The position numbers and the translations under genes are program-made. A stretch of DNA of 64,000 nt from Algoriphagus terrigena DSM 22685 (GTDB lineage Bacteria > Bacteroidota > Bacteroidia > Cytophagales > Cyclobacteriaceae): contig NZ_AUBW01000003.1 in assembly GCF_000429445.1 (NCBI RefSeq), forward strand, positions 62,001 to 126,000. The letters run 5' to 3'. Below, piece by piece: positions 1 through 8,321 of the stretch. The notes under the pieces are model-generated. The model had not been told where the DNA came from. It ran no database searches and saw only the letters and a list, made by a program, of their open reading frames with translations. Numbering within the stretch: position 1 is the first letter of the stretch; every line of letters begins with the position of its first letter.

Positions 1-2
1 GC

Positions 3-815
3 AGCATGGAGTTTGAAGATGATGACCTGCGAAAGGACCTGCCGGCGATCTATCAGGCTTTGGAGTCGGAGAAGGAAAATACCCGAAAGTTCCGGCTACA
101 GCTGCAGGTTTTACTGCAGCAAAATGAGGGCGAAAAACTCCTTCAGCGAATCGAAAAGGGCTCTGGCTATTACCTCAATTTTCTCCAAAATGTCCTGGAA
201 AAGCTGATGCTCCATGAGGCCATGGTGGAGGACTTTTCCCGAATCAAAACTTACCAAAGTGGCTTGGAAGAACTCGAACTGGAATTGCTGCGAAAGTACC
301 TCGGGATCGCGAGATCGGGACGCCTGATTCAGGCGATTACCAAAGGGGAAATCACCGGGAAGATGGTAGATCTGGAGCAGGAAATCATCTCAAAAAGAAA
401 ATCGATCTTGGACAAAATCCGGGAGACCCTTCCCGAAAAAGCCAAGAGCAGCACGAAAACCGGAAGGAAAAAATCAGCCGAAAAAAAGACAAAAGCGCCG
501 AAAGAAAAGAAAGGGAATTCCAGTTTGCTCAGCGTCCAGATGTTTCTCGAAGGAAAAAGTCCCCAGGAAATCGCCACAGAACGGGAGTTTGCGCTGACGA
601 CGATCATGGGACATTTGGGAGCTGGAGTGAGATCAGGCACACTCAAGCTGGAGCAACTCGTGTCGGATGAGGCCATTCGGGAGATTCAACCTCTGGCGGG
701 AAAACACGATTCGCTTAAGCCGTATTACGAGCATTTTGAAGGGAAATACGATTACGGCACGCTGCGGCTGGTGTTGTTTTCGGGAGGGGAAAAAGACCAG
801 TCAGAGGAAGGCTGA
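3..815 (+). CDS. C-terminal part of a helicase-type protein with a terminal HTH domain (5' truncated)
   Basis: The reading frame is open to the window edge, so this is the end of a longer gene; the ATG at 6 is probably internal. The visible part is a charged, helical region (residues 1-150), then a lysine-rich linker with several KK and EKK runs (about 150-175), then a compact domain beginning near LLSVQMFLEG that reads like the HTH_40 domain (helicase C-terminal helix-turn-helix), with the characteristic ATTIMGHL-like step seen here as LTTIMGHLG. In Bacteroidota this domain usually ends Pif1- or RecQ-like helicases, so DNA unwinding or repair is the likely role. The ATPase motors would lie upstream and cannot be seen. 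HTH assignment is fairly sure; the helicase part is inferred. Confidence 0.6.
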   Translation, partial: SMEFEDDDLRKDLPAIYQALESEKENTRKFRLQLQVLLQQNEGEKLLQRIEKGSGYYLNFLQNVLEKLMLHEAMVEDFSRIKTYQSGLEELELELLRKYLGIARSGRLIQAITKGEITGKMVDLEQEIISKRKSILDKIRETLPEKAKSSTKTGRKKSAEKKTKAPKEKKGNSSLLSVQMFLEGKSPQEIATEREFALTTIMGHLGAGVRSGTLKLEQLVSDEAIREIQPLAGKHDSLKPYYEHFEGKYDYGTLRLVLFSGGEKDQSEEG

Positions 816-978
816 AATCATCCTTTCTCTGTTCAAAAAAGCGAACCAGTAAAGCGGGAGAGACACTGGCACAATTTTGACATTAAGTCCGGCTGACAAT
901 TAGAGAATTGTTCCTTCTGATGAATAAGATGAACGATTGATCGGTCTGCTAAACTAAATCGTCCGAAAAAAGCTAGAA

Positions 979-1692
979 ATGGAAAACCCCGCATCCTCCC
1001 AAAAAGAAGAAGAATTCCGAAGCGACGCGTTTTGGTCAAAGTCGTTCTTTTTCAAGACTTTTTTACATGGATTGTTTTTGATTTTACCGACGATCATCAT
1101 CTTATTTTTGCTGTCCGTGATTTTCAGATTCGTTTTTAACGTCGTATCGCCGATCAGTTCTTTGTTAAATCAAAATCCGGAAGAGCATACCTTTTTGATC
1201 AACATCTTGGCTTTGATGATCCTCCTTTTACTGATCTTCATCATTGGCCTTGTATTAAGAAATACCGGCCGAAAACGGTATTTTATACAGTTTGAAGGTA
1301 AATATTTGCTTCAAATCCCGCTTTATTCCACGATCCGGGAGATCATCGCCCAGTTTACGGGACTTAAGAAAATGCCCTTCAGCCAGGTTGTTTTGGTGGA
1401 TGCTTTCAATACCGGTGTATTGCTTACAGGGTTTGTTACGGAGACGAACACCGGAGGTATTTACACCGTTTTTGTCCCAACCGCACCCAACCCAATGAAT
1501 GGCAACATCTATCATGTGCCTGCTTCCCAATTGAGATTCTTAGACATCGAGCCCGAAAAGGCGATGCGCTCTATCGTCGGACTGGGGACCGGTTCCGCTA
1601 CGTTGTTTGCTGCCGGGTACAGAATCGGGGAAGCGGAAGAGCTAGATCAAGCCGCCGGGATCAATACATCGGCTCCGTCAATACACTCATAA
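979..1692 (+). CDS. DUF502 family membrane protein
   Basis: A 237-residue protein with two strongly hydrophobic segments at about residues 29-53 and 72-93, separated by a short loop rich in Asn and Glu. After them comes a soluble region with the ordered GxVT / VFVPTAPNPMNG / VxxLD pattern that marks DUF502, a family of unknown function found across bacteria and plants (the plant LCV-like proteins). The protein should sit in the inner membrane with its C-terminal domain in the cytoplasm. It is transcribed alone; its last 32 bases overlap the end of the convergent M20 peptidase gene. The 163-bp upstream region holds no clear Bacteroidota promoter that I could identify. Confidence 0.85.
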   Translation: MENPASSQKEEEFRSDAFWSKSFFFKTFLHGLFLILPTIIILFLLSVIFRFVFNVVSPISSLLNQNPEEHTFLINILALMILLLLIFIIGLVLRNTGRKRYFIQFEGKYLLQIPLYSTIREIIAQFTGLKKMPFSQVVLVDAFNTGVLLTGFVTETNTGGIYTVFVPTAPNPMNGNIYHVPASQLRFLDIEPEKAMRSIVGLGTGSATLFAAGYRIGEAEELDQAAGINTSAPSIHS

Positions 1693-3178
1693 TTGCCAAG
1701 ATCCCTTCTTTGAAATTCCCCAACCTGAGGTTTTCGTTGGGGCTATGTTGGTTGTTGTCTGCATTGACGGTCGGGATCGTCACTGCGGGAATTCCCAGCG
1801 CATCGACGAATGGAGCGATCGGGATCGAACCTCCCGAGATACGGATCTGAACAGGGTCTTTGCCAAATGCCCGGTTCATGGCTTTTCTCAGCCAAATACC
1901 GACGTCAGAATCCATCGGTGTTCGGAATGCCTGATAGGAAATCGACTTGTTTAGCCTGACTATCTTGGGATATTTCATCCGCTCTTCATCCGTCGGGTCA
2001 TGATCCAGGATTTGAAATCCCTGCGCTTTGATATGGCTTTCAATCAATCCAAAAAGCCGATTGGGATCTGACTCTGGTACGAGTCGAATGTCCAACTCGG
2101 CCACTGCCGTCGCGGGAATGATCGTCGTGGCCTGGGCTCCGGTGTATCCGGAATTTAAACCTCGGATGTTCAAAGACGGGTAGTTGATGCTTTCTTGGTA
2201 GGTGTCGCCCACTTGATCTGTCCGCCCGATTCCAAGGCGCTTCTGCACGGCGGGTTCGTTGTCCGGGACTTTGGAGAAAATCTCCCGCTCCGCATCGGTA
2301 AAGCTGATCCCATCGTAATAGCCGGGAATGACCACTCGGCCGTTGGCGTCCTTCATCGATGCAAGTAGTTGGGACAAAAGGAGCGCAGGATTTGGCGAGT
2401 AATTGCCGTAGTGACCACTGTGCTGGGGGACTTTTGGGCCGTAGGTGGTAAGCGTCATGTCGGCAATTCCACGGGCGCCATAGCTCAGCGTGGGTTCGTT
2501 GCTGGTGTGACGCGGCCCGTCCATGATCAGCATCAGATCGGCCCGGAGCTTTTCTTTGTATTGAATTACAGCAGCGGGTAGTCTGGGTGAACCCTGCTCT
2601 TCTTCGAAATCCAAGATGATTTTCACGTTGAAATCAGGTGCGATTCCGGCTTCAGCCAGCGCATCCCATCCAGCGATAAACATTGCCAGAGGTCCTTTGT
2701 CGTCCGAACTTGATCTTGCAAAAATCCTCCATTCCGGATTGTATTCAGTTTTTAATCTTTCCAGAGGGATAGCCTCCCAAACTCCAGCGGAGTTCTGGTT
2801 TTTCAGGACAGGAACGTAGGCGTTCGGCTGATCCCATTTGCTGATGTCGACTGCCTGTCCATCGACATGAAAGTAAAAGAGTGCAGTCTTGCTGGCATTT
2901 GGCTGTTTTTTTTCTACCAAAAGGAGGGGGATTCCGCCCGTCTCCAGTCGCTCTAAGTTCCAGCCTCTGGATTCAAAAATATCCTCGCACCAGGTGATAT
3001 TGACCTCGATCTGCTCGGGAAAGACGGCATCATTTGGCATCGACACAATCTCTGTAAGGAGGTTGAGCGCAGGCTGCCACTGCTTTTCGGTGAGGGATTC
3101 CAGCTGTGCGCGACTTGGTGCCTGCGCCTTGATTATTGCGGGAAGGAGTAGGCAGGAGACAAAAAGGAGAACTCTCAT
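1661..3178 (-). CDS. Exported M20 family metallopeptidase (dipeptidase)
   Basis: 505 residues starting with a typical signal peptide (hydrophobic stretch 3-17, cleavage likely near KAQA at 17-20), so it acts in the periplasm or outside. The di-zinc scaffold of M20 peptidases can be followed: His104 and Asp106 in FHVDGQ, Asp160 in SSDDKG, the Glu pair at 192-194 in DFEEEQGS, a lid-domain QHSGHYGN, and a late QHSPNENL histidine. The first ligand motif reads FHVDG and not the common GHYDV, but the HxD core is kept. The family removes amino acids from dipeptides or hydrolyses N-acyl amides; substrate is not readable. ATG start agrees with the signal peptide. Its 3' end overlaps the DUF502 gene by 32 bp. 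Confidence 0.88.
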   Translation of the reverse strand: MRVLLFVSCLLLPAIIKAQAPSRAQLESLTEKQWQPALNLLTEIVSMPNDAVFPEQIEVNITWCEDIFESRGWNLERLETGGIPLLLVEKKQPNASKTALFYFHVDGQAVDISKWDQPNAYVPVLKNQNSAGVWEAIPLERLKTEYNPEWRIFARSSSDDKGPLAMFIAGWDALAEAGIAPDFNVKIILDFEEEQGSPRLPAAVIQYKEKLRADLMLIMDGPRHTSNEPTLSYGARGIADMTLTTYGPKVPQHSGHYGNYSPNPALLLSQLLASMKDANGRVVIPGYYDGISFTDAEREIFSKVPDNEPAVQKRLGIGRTDQVGDTYQESINYPSLNIRGLNSGYTGAQATTIIPATAVAELDIRLVPESDPNRLFGLIESHIKAQGFQILDHDPTDEERMKYPKIVRLNKSISYQAFRTPMDSDVGIWLRKAMNRAFGKDPVQIRISGGSIPIAPFVDALGIPAVTIPTVNADNNQHSPNENLRLGNFKEGILAIMSVLTEPMY

Positions 3179-3264
3179 AGGAAGTGGGTCGGAGGGATGG
3201 GGGGAAACAGAAATTTAGAAACAGTGGGTAAGAAGGCAGGGATGATCCCAACTGTAGGACAGAC

Positions 3265-3825
3265 TCATCGATATTTGTCATTCAAACCGACTCCTTCCAA
3301 CACCATCGGGATGATCTTTTCCAATCTGGTGATCTGGGTTGCTTCTCGCTTGGCGGATTCCAGGTATTCGACGTATTCTTTTTGCTTGAATAGAGTGAGT
3401 TTTTCGAAAGCGGATTTCAGGTTTTTGTCGGCATCAAGTCTTTGCTGAAATAGATCGGGAATGACTAGTTCTGAGGATTTTTCCGGCTTCCAGACTTTGC
3501 CAGCGTCTTCGTTTCGGATCGCCTCACGGATGTATTCCAGGATCTTTTCCTCGTCGATTTCTTCACCAGATTCAAATCTCCAGTGCCTCAGCGCTTTGGT
3601 GACACCTTCTTGGGCATTGACAAGTTTATGGTAAGGATCGGACAGGAAGACGCCGTTGTAAAACCAGAGGCTGAAGTAATTTTTGAAGCCGAGTGCGCTT
3701 ACCACATTTTTGCCCTTGTGGGTGTAGACCTTGGTTCCCCATTTGATTCTTTCCTCCAATCCGCTTTTTGCGATGATGGATCGTAGTGTCTCGATTTCTT
3801 CCTGCCAAAGTGGATCGCCGTTCAT
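3265..3825 (-). CDS. YdeI/OmpD-associated family protein (DUF1801 plus OmdA domains)
   Basis: 186 residues. The N-terminal two thirds match the YdhG/DUF1801 fold: an EEIETLRSII start, KWGTKVYTHKGKNV, then FSLWFYNGVFLSDP. The C-terminal third carries the OmdA (bacteriocin-protection, YdeI) pattern, with LKSAFEKLTLFKQKEYVEYL and an ESAKREATQITRLEK basic helix. YdeI-type proteins are cytosolic and have been linked to stress and peptide resistance in other bacteria, but no enzyme activity is established. It lies 50 bp upstream of the DUF4256 gene's end on the same strand, so the two may share a transcript. Assignment to the family is good; function is unknown. Confidence 0.8.
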   Translation of the reverse strand: MNGDPLWQEEIETLRSIIAKSGLEERIKWGTKVYTHKGKNVVSALGFKNYFSLWFYNGVFLSDPYHKLVNAQEGVTKALRHWRFESGEEIDEEKILEYIREAIRNEDAGKVWKPEKSSELVIPDLFQQRLDADKNLKSAFEKLTLFKQKEYVEYLESAKREATQITRLEKIIPMVLEGVGLNDKYR

Positions 3826-3875
3826 AGATTGTTGGGTTTGTAAGTCGATTTATGGTGTTGCTGGATGAGATCAGT

Positions 3876-4436
3876 TTAGACCCGAAGCAGACCCCGAAAT
3901 CCCCGTGCAGCATAGTAAGAGTCCGCTCCGTTGTGGTACAAAAAGACGTGATCGTAGCGACGGTCGCAGAAAAGTGCGCCTCCGAGTTTTCGGATCGCAG
4001 CAGGCGTCTTGATCCAGCTGGAGGTTTTGGTGTCAAATTTCCCAACTTGTTGCAGTGCTCGATACTGCTCCTCGGACAGGATTTCGATCTTCATTTCGGC
4101 GGCCATTTCCATGGCGTTTGTTGCAGGCTTATTCTGTTTTCTGGACTCCCAGGCCTCCAGATCGAAGCAGCAACTTCTGCGGCCAGCGGGGCTTTCGGCG
4201 GAGCAATCAATAAAAATGACTTCACCGGATTTCCCCTCTGCGAGTACGACGACGTCCGGTTCGCCACCGGTGGTTTCCATTTCATGCAGACTGTCAATTT
4301 TCTGAGGATTAGACTCGAGTTTCGCCCGCACAGCTTCCCAGTCCATTCCTGGGTGGCGCTGCATGTTTTTTTCGAAGCGGGTTTTTAAAATGCTGAGAAG
4401 TTCTTCTTGGCTTAGTTCTTCTTTGGGATGGTTCAT
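3876..4436 (-). CDS. DUF4256 domain-containing protein
   Basis: 186-residue soluble protein that spans one whole DUF4256 domain. Recognisable blocks are the leading helix ELLSILKTRFEKNMQRHPG, the ETTGGEPDVV strand, FIDCSAESPAGRRSCCFDLEAW with a conserved Cys pair, and the terminal HNGADSYYAARGFRGLLRV. No signal peptide or membrane helix is present. The family is widespread in Firmicutes and Bacteroidota and its function is not known. It precedes the YdeI-like gene by 50 bp on the same strand and is probably transcribed with it. The ATG at 4436 is the only sensible start. Confidence 0.85.
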   Translation of the reverse strand: MNHPKEELSQEELLSILKTRFEKNMQRHPGMDWEAVRAKLESNPQKIDSLHEMETTGGEPDVVVLAEGKSGEVIFIDCSAESPAGRRSCCFDLEAWESRKQNKPATNAMEMAAEMKIEILSEEQYRALQQVGKFDTKTSSWIKTPAAIRKLGGALFCDRRYDHVFLYHNGADSYYAARGFRGLLRV

Positions 4437-4779
4437 TGTGCTGAATTTTTGGAATGATCAAGTTACTCGCTTGGCTAAAAATAACCCAACAAGCCGCGAT
4501 TTTTCAAGTCTGGGAGAGCTAGAAATACTGCAGTCTTTCAAAAAAAGCTATTTTTTTCAACAGGCCATTGTGTTTTTAACTGTCTGAAATTCAATATCAA
4601 ATAGCGTCTTTTTTGCCCGTTTCGGAGAAAATATTGAGAAAATAATTCATCGCCTCAATCCAAGGCCAACTACCACTTCGTAATTCCCTTCAAATCCAAT
4701 CTTGAGAAAAGTCTGATTTCGGATTTGACTTTTTTTAATGGGAGACCGAAACCGAATTATTAACCTAAAACACCACAAC
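4437..4779. other. Intergenic region between divergent DUF4256 and ferritin-like genes
   Basis: 343 bp, AT-rich, with divergent genes on either side, so promoters for both must lie here. I see homopolymer A and T runs near 4541-4560 and 4729-4738 but no clean TTTG/TAnnTTTG pair, no terminator and no credible small gene. An in-frame upstream ATG at 4738 exists for the ferritin-like gene but gives an extension unlike a signal peptide. Confidence 0.5.
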
Positions 4780-5478
4780 ATGAAAAAGGAATTGATCAAG
4801 CCTCAAGGCTTGGTAACCAATGCAAACAGACGTCAGTTTCTCCGGGTGGGAACCATGACCGTCGCTGGAGCAGGCCTGCTGCTCATGGGCTGTAACGATG
4901 ATGACGATATGGTGCCAACGATGCCGGGTAAAGTGAATCTCGGCTCTGGAGATACAGGTATATTAAACTATGCCTATGCTTTGGAGCAACTGGAAGCGGC
5001 TTTTTACGCAGAAGTGATGAAGGGGAGCTATTTCGCAAACGCTTCTGCGGAGGAAAAAACCATCATGGGCGACTTGGAAAAGCACGAGAGAGCTCACCGC
5101 GAATTCTTCAAAGCTGCGCTCGGGACCAGTGCCATCGGTGCTCTGGAGGTCGACTTTAGCAGCATTGATTTCAGCAGTAGAAACTCCGTCTTGGGAGCGG
5201 CAAAGACATTTGAAGATTTGGGTGTAGCGGCTTATAACGGCGCTGGTCAGTTTTTGGAAAGTCCTGACTTTCTTCTCATCGCAGGTAAGATCGTGTCCGT
5301 CGAAGCCCGTCATGCGGCGGCGATCCGCGATCTGATCAACCCGGGCTCTGCAGATTTTGCAGGAGATGACATCATCGATGCCAACGGCCTGGAGCGCACA
5401 TTGAATTTTACTGAAGTGTTGACAGCTGCCAGCACGTACGTGAAGACTGAGATCGACTTTAGCTCGCTACCAAGCTAA
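4780..5478 (+). CDS. Ferritin-like domain lipoprotein with Tat-like signal
   Basis: Started at 4780 because this places NRRQFLR (twin arginine at residues 17-18) and a lipobox ending in Cys38 (LLLMGC) in the right order; the ATG at 4738 would add 14 unlike residues. After a DDDD stretch the mature protein is a four-helix ferritin-like domain (Pfam Ferritin_2 type): LNYAYALEQLEAAFYAEV with Glu pairs, LEKHERAHREFF, FEDLGVAAYNG, and VEARHAAAIRDLI. The E...ExxH spacing could bind a di-iron centre, but this is not proven for the family. It would be exported folded and anchored as a lipoprotein. The next gene, 24 bp downstream, is a paralogue, so the pair forms an operon. Confidence 0.8.
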   Translation: MKKELIKPQGLVTNANRRQFLRVGTMTVAGAGLLLMGCNDDDDMVPTMPGKVNLGSGDTGILNYAYALEQLEAAFYAEVMKGSYFANASAEEKTIMGDLEKHERAHREFFKAALGTSAIGALEVDFSSIDFSSRNSVLGAAKTFEDLGVAAYNGAGQFLESPDFLLIAGKIVSVEARHAAAIRDLINPGSADFAGDDIIDANGLERTLNFTEVLTAASTYVKTEIDFSSLPS

Positions 5479-5502
5479 TCCCACACTTTAAATCACACAG
5501 AC

Positions 5503-6324
5503 ATGAACTTGATCAAATTATTAGATAGCATGTGTCCTGACACGAATAGTGCGGAGGACAAGGATCGTTTTTATTCCCGAAGAGATGCCTTTAGGCAGTT
5601 TGGGGATTTCAGTAAGAAAGTAGCCATGGCCGCCGTGCCACTAGGAGTGTTGAATGCCATTCCCCATGTAGCCAAGGCTGATACAGCCAGCCTGATCGGC
5701 GTGCTGAATTACGCGTTGACACTCGAGCATTTGGAGTATCGGTACTACCAGATGGGCTTGGATTCAGGCGTGATAGAAGCTCCGGAGCGGGTGATTTTCC
5801 AAAAAATCAGAGACCACGAATTGGCTCACGTGAAGTTTTTGCAGGAGGTGATCGCTAACGTGCTCATGGGCACTCCGGTCGCTGAGCCTGGATTTGACTT
5901 TACAGCGGGAGGAAATTTCAGTCCGTTTACTGACTATCCTACTTTCTTGGCGCTTTCACAGGCATTCGAGGATACGGGAGTGAGAGCTTACAAAGGACAG
6001 GCCGCGAATGTGCAGGAGAGTGATGTGGTGTTGACAGCGGCCCTGTCCATTCATTCGGTGGAGGCACGCCATGCTTCGATGGTTCGTAGACTTCGTACCA
6101 AAAAAGGGCAGGATACCGTGAAAGGTTGGATCACCAATGGCTCGATCGGCACGCTGCCTGCAGCTACCACTGCGATCTATGCCGGCGAGGAAAACCTCAC
6201 GCATGGCGGAGTGAATGTGTCAACGGCAACAGGAATCGATGCAGCGGCAGTGTCCGAAGGATGGGATGAGCCACTGAGCAAGGATGCCGTACTTGGTATC
6301 GCCAGCCTGTTTTTGGCCAGCTAA
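5503..6324 (+). CDS. Second ferritin-like domain protein of the pair
   Basis: 273 residues. The N-terminus has an SRRDAFRQFG segment and a moderately hydrophobic stretch (VAMAAVPLGVLNAIP) that ends at KADTA, which suits a Tat-type signal with a cleavable site, without a lipobox. The ferritin-like core repeats the pattern of its neighbour: LNYALTLEHLEYRYYQMG, IRDHELAHVKFL, FEDTGVRAYKG and VEARHASMVRRL. The C-terminal 60 residues, with TNGSIGTLPAATTAIYAGEEN, are an extension its partner lacks. Homologous pairs in Bacteroidota are common and their role is unknown; iron handling or oxidative stress is an inference from the fold. A strong terminator follows. Confidence 0.78.
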   Translation: MNLIKLLDSMCPDTNSAEDKDRFYSRRDAFRQFGDFSKKVAMAAVPLGVLNAIPHVAKADTASLIGVLNYALTLEHLEYRYYQMGLDSGVIEAPERVIFQKIRDHELAHVKFLQEVIANVLMGTPVAEPGFDFTAGGNFSPFTDYPTFLALSQAFEDTGVRAYKGQAANVQESDVVLTAALSIHSVEARHASMVRRLRTKKGQDTVKGWITNGSIGTLPAATTAIYAGEENLTHGGVNVSTATGIDAAAVSEGWDEPLSKDAVLGIASLFLAS

Positions 6325-6356
6325 ATCCCAGTCAGAGTTGAAAAGGGGTAGGAGTG

Positions 6357-6389
6357 GATGTCATCCTCATACGGGGATGGCATCTTTTT
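6357..6389 (+). terminator. Rho-independent terminator after the ferritin-like pair
   Basis: A 10-bp stem (gatgtcatcc / ggatggcatc, one G-T wobble) with a short loop is followed by seven T residues. It ends the two-gene ferritin-like operon just before the convergent acetyltransferase gene. Confidence 0.8.
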
Positions 6390-6398
6390 TTGCCTCGC

Positions 6399-6929
6399 TC
6401 AAAGATCGATCCGGTACAGGGCACAGCGCTCGATGTCGGGAAAGTCCTGAAGTTCGGAGTGGTCAAAATGCTTCCAGTAGGTCATCCCGATCTTTTTCAT
6501 CACCTGAATGGATGCCGTATTTCCTTCAGATGCCATGGACAGCACTTCACGGATTTCTTTTCGCTTCGCAAAGTCCAGGCAGGCCAAAGCTCCTTCTGTA
6601 GTCATACCTTGGTTCCACCACTTTCGGGCGATTCTCCACCCGATATCCACGCAGGGAGTGAAATCCGCCTCAAAGGTCTTCCATCCAAGGCCGATCGTTC
6701 CGATCAACTCCTTGGTTTCCAATAGATCTACTGCGAAATAGCAGTAGCCCCTGTCGTCATAGAGTCGGAGCATCCGGTCGATCATCGCTTGGGTTTCCTC
6801 TCGGGAAAGAGGTTTCTGAAAGAAGCGCATGACTTCTTTGTCTGCATTGATGGCAGCAAAATCATCCAGATCGAAGGACTGCCAAGTGCGAAAACCGAGT
6901 CGGCGAGTAGTGAAGAGATATGGGCTCAT
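6399..6929 (-). CDS. GNAT family N-acetyltransferase, RimJ/RimL type
   Basis: 176 residues covering one GNAT domain. It opens with FTTRRLGFRTW, continues with a helix around DDFAAINADKEVMRFF, and holds the acetyl-CoA pocket region IGWRIARKWWNQGMTTEGALACLDFA, followed by the final beta strands MASEGNTASIQVMKKIGMTYW. This layout (R-R-W-G-M-T-E-A) is that of the RimJ/RimL branch, which acetylates protein N-termini or small amines. The acceptor cannot be read. It faces the ferritin-like operon and stands alone. Confidence 0.85.
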   Translation of the reverse strand: MSPYLFTTRRLGFRTWQSFDLDDFAAINADKEVMRFFQKPLSREETQAMIDRMLRLYDDRGYCYFAVDLLETKELIGTIGLGWKTFEADFTPCVDIGWRIARKWWNQGMTTEGALACLDFAKRKEIREVLSMASEGNTASIQVMKKIGMTYWKHFDHSELQDFPDIERCALYRIDL

Positions 6930-7227
6930 TAAATGGGGAACTGCAAAATGCCTGTCGAAACCGAAAATTTACTGGTTTATTTTTGATTTCGTCCTTAAGG
7001 TGACAGGCCATGAAGCCAGAATTCGGTTCCTCTCGTGGTTTTTAACGAAGATTAAAAGCAAACAAAAAACCGCGTTGTTCAGTTAAACAGACCATAGTTG
7101 CGTTAGATATGGGAGCGGAGCAATGCAGCGGATTGCAGGATGTTATTGAGCTCTCGGCCGACTACTCCTGATTTTTGATCCTTTTCCGTTTTTGAGTATT
7201 CACAGCACGCAAACCAATTTCGCTATC

Positions 7228-7695
7228 ATGGCTATCATCTCTTCTCCCGTTGGAAATATCCGCATTACCTCCCGGGAAGGCTGTCTTTCTGAGTTGAAGT
7301 TTACTGATGAAGAGCCGGATGGATTGATCTTGGATCAAGTGCTGTTGAGTACGATGCAGCAGCTGGAGGAATATTTCGCGGGAGCGCGGACGACTTTCGA
7401 TATGCCAATCGGGTTGGGAGGAACGGATTTTCAGCACAGAGTATGGTTGGAGATGGCTAGTATTCCATTCGGTCACACGACCACCTACTTGAAGATCGCC
7501 CAAAAACTCGGTAATCCGGCTGTGATACGTGCAGTGGGGGCGGCAGTTGGAGCCAATCCGATTTTGGTGGTCTTGCCCTGCCACCGTGTGCTGGGGACTG
7601 ACGGCAGCCTGACCGGCTATTCCGGAGGGATGAACAGAAAAAAGGCCCTCCTGGAAGTGGAAGGCCATGCATTTCAGGGAAGTCTCTTTTTGTGA
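7228..7695 (+). CDS. ogt: Methylated-DNA--protein-cysteine methyltransferase
   Basis: 155 residues with the start placed at the ATG at 7228, because the protein begins at once with the expected MAIISSPVGNIRI; a TTG at 7192 would add 12 unlike residues. The active site PCHRVLG lies at 117-123 with the methyl-accepting Cys118. The preceding GNPAVIRAVGAAVGANP carries the DNA-binding helix with its RAVG arginine finger, and TPFG-like IPFGHTTTY precedes it. The enzyme transfers alkyl groups from O6-alkylguanine to itself in a suicide reaction, repairing DNA. It has no Ada transcription domain, so it is the Ogt/MGMT form. It is a single-gene unit. Confidence 0.92.
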   Translation: MAIISSPVGNIRITSREGCLSELKFTDEEPDGLILDQVLLSTMQQLEEYFAGARTTFDMPIGLGGTDFQHRVWLEMASIPFGHTTTYLKIAQKLGNPAVIRAVGAAVGANPILVVLPCHRVLGTDGSLTGYSGGMNRKKALLEVEGHAFQGSLFL

Positions 7696-7735
7696 CCTGA
7701 CTGCCATTTACTCTAACTCATCGCGGCAACTGAAT

Positions 7736-8245
7736 CTACTGTAGTTCCACGATGACCTCGATTTCGACAGCCATGTTGTTTGGGAGGGATCCGACGCCGA
7801 CCGCGGATCTGGCGTGTTTTCCCTTTTCTCCAAAAACCTCCACCATCAGATCCGAGAATCCATTGATGACCGCGGGCTGGGCAGTGAAATCCGGTGTGCA
7901 GTTGACCATGCCGAGGACTTTTACAAACTGCTTCACCCGGCTGAGATCTCCGCCCGTGGCAGCTTTGAGCACCGCGATGATTCCGAGTCCCGTCTCTCTG
8001 GCAGCATCATATCCTTGTTCGACAGTGAGATCATCACCGACTTTTCCCAATGTCTTTGGACCACTTCCCGAGAGATAGAGTAGGTTACCGACTTGTTTCC
8101 ACTTGACGTAGTTGGCGATAGGCAGGCTGACCTCGGGGATCTCCAGGCCCAGCTGTTTGATTTTTTCTTCGGGTGTCTGAGCTTTTGCTATAAAAAGGAT
8201 GCCGGAGGCAAGCAGTGCAAGCGAGGTCAAAAGGAATTTTTTCAT
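7736..8245 (-). CDS. RidA family protein with a signal peptide
   Basis: 169 residues. Residues 1-22 form a clear signal peptide ending AKAQ, then a RidA (YjgF/UK114) domain follows: PEVSLPIANYVKWKQVGNLLYLSGSGPK, VKVLGMVNCTPDFTAQPAVING, and RSAVGVGSLPNNMAVEIEVIVEL. The arginine of the closing RSAVGVxxLP motif, which binds the carboxylate of imines in cytosolic RidA, is present. Classical RidA deaminates 2-aminoacrylate in the cytoplasm; this one is exported, so its substrate must differ. It is divergent to a GNAT gene with only 76 bp between starts. Confidence 0.88.
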   Translation of the reverse strand: MKKFLLTSLALLASGILFIAKAQTPEEKIKQLGLEIPEVSLPIANYVKWKQVGNLLYLSGSGPKTLGKVGDDLTVEQGYDAARETGLGIIAVLKAATGGDLSRVKQFVKVLGMVNCTPDFTAQPAVINGFSDLMVEVFGEKGKHARSAVGVGSLPNNMAVEIEVIVELQ

Positions 8246-8291
8246 CTATAATTATGAGTTGGATGGGTGTTCTAAGCTAGTCTATTCTCGC

Positions 8292-8299
8292 TATTTTTG
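8292..8299 (+). promoter_or_regulatory. Candidate -7 box (TATTTTTG) for the GNAT gene
   Basis: The sequence TATTTTTG fits the Bacteroidota -7 consensus TAnnTTTG and ends 22 bp before the ATG at 8322. No convincing -33 TTTG is seen at the normal distance. Confidence 0.4.
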
Positions 8300-8321
8300 G
8301 TACTGCTTTAATCCTGCTTTT

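Noticed and set aside
867..881. TGGCAC followed by TTTTGAC upstream of DUF502, looked like a sigma-54 promoter
   Set aside because: The GC of the -12 element is missing at the required N10 spacing (AC instead).
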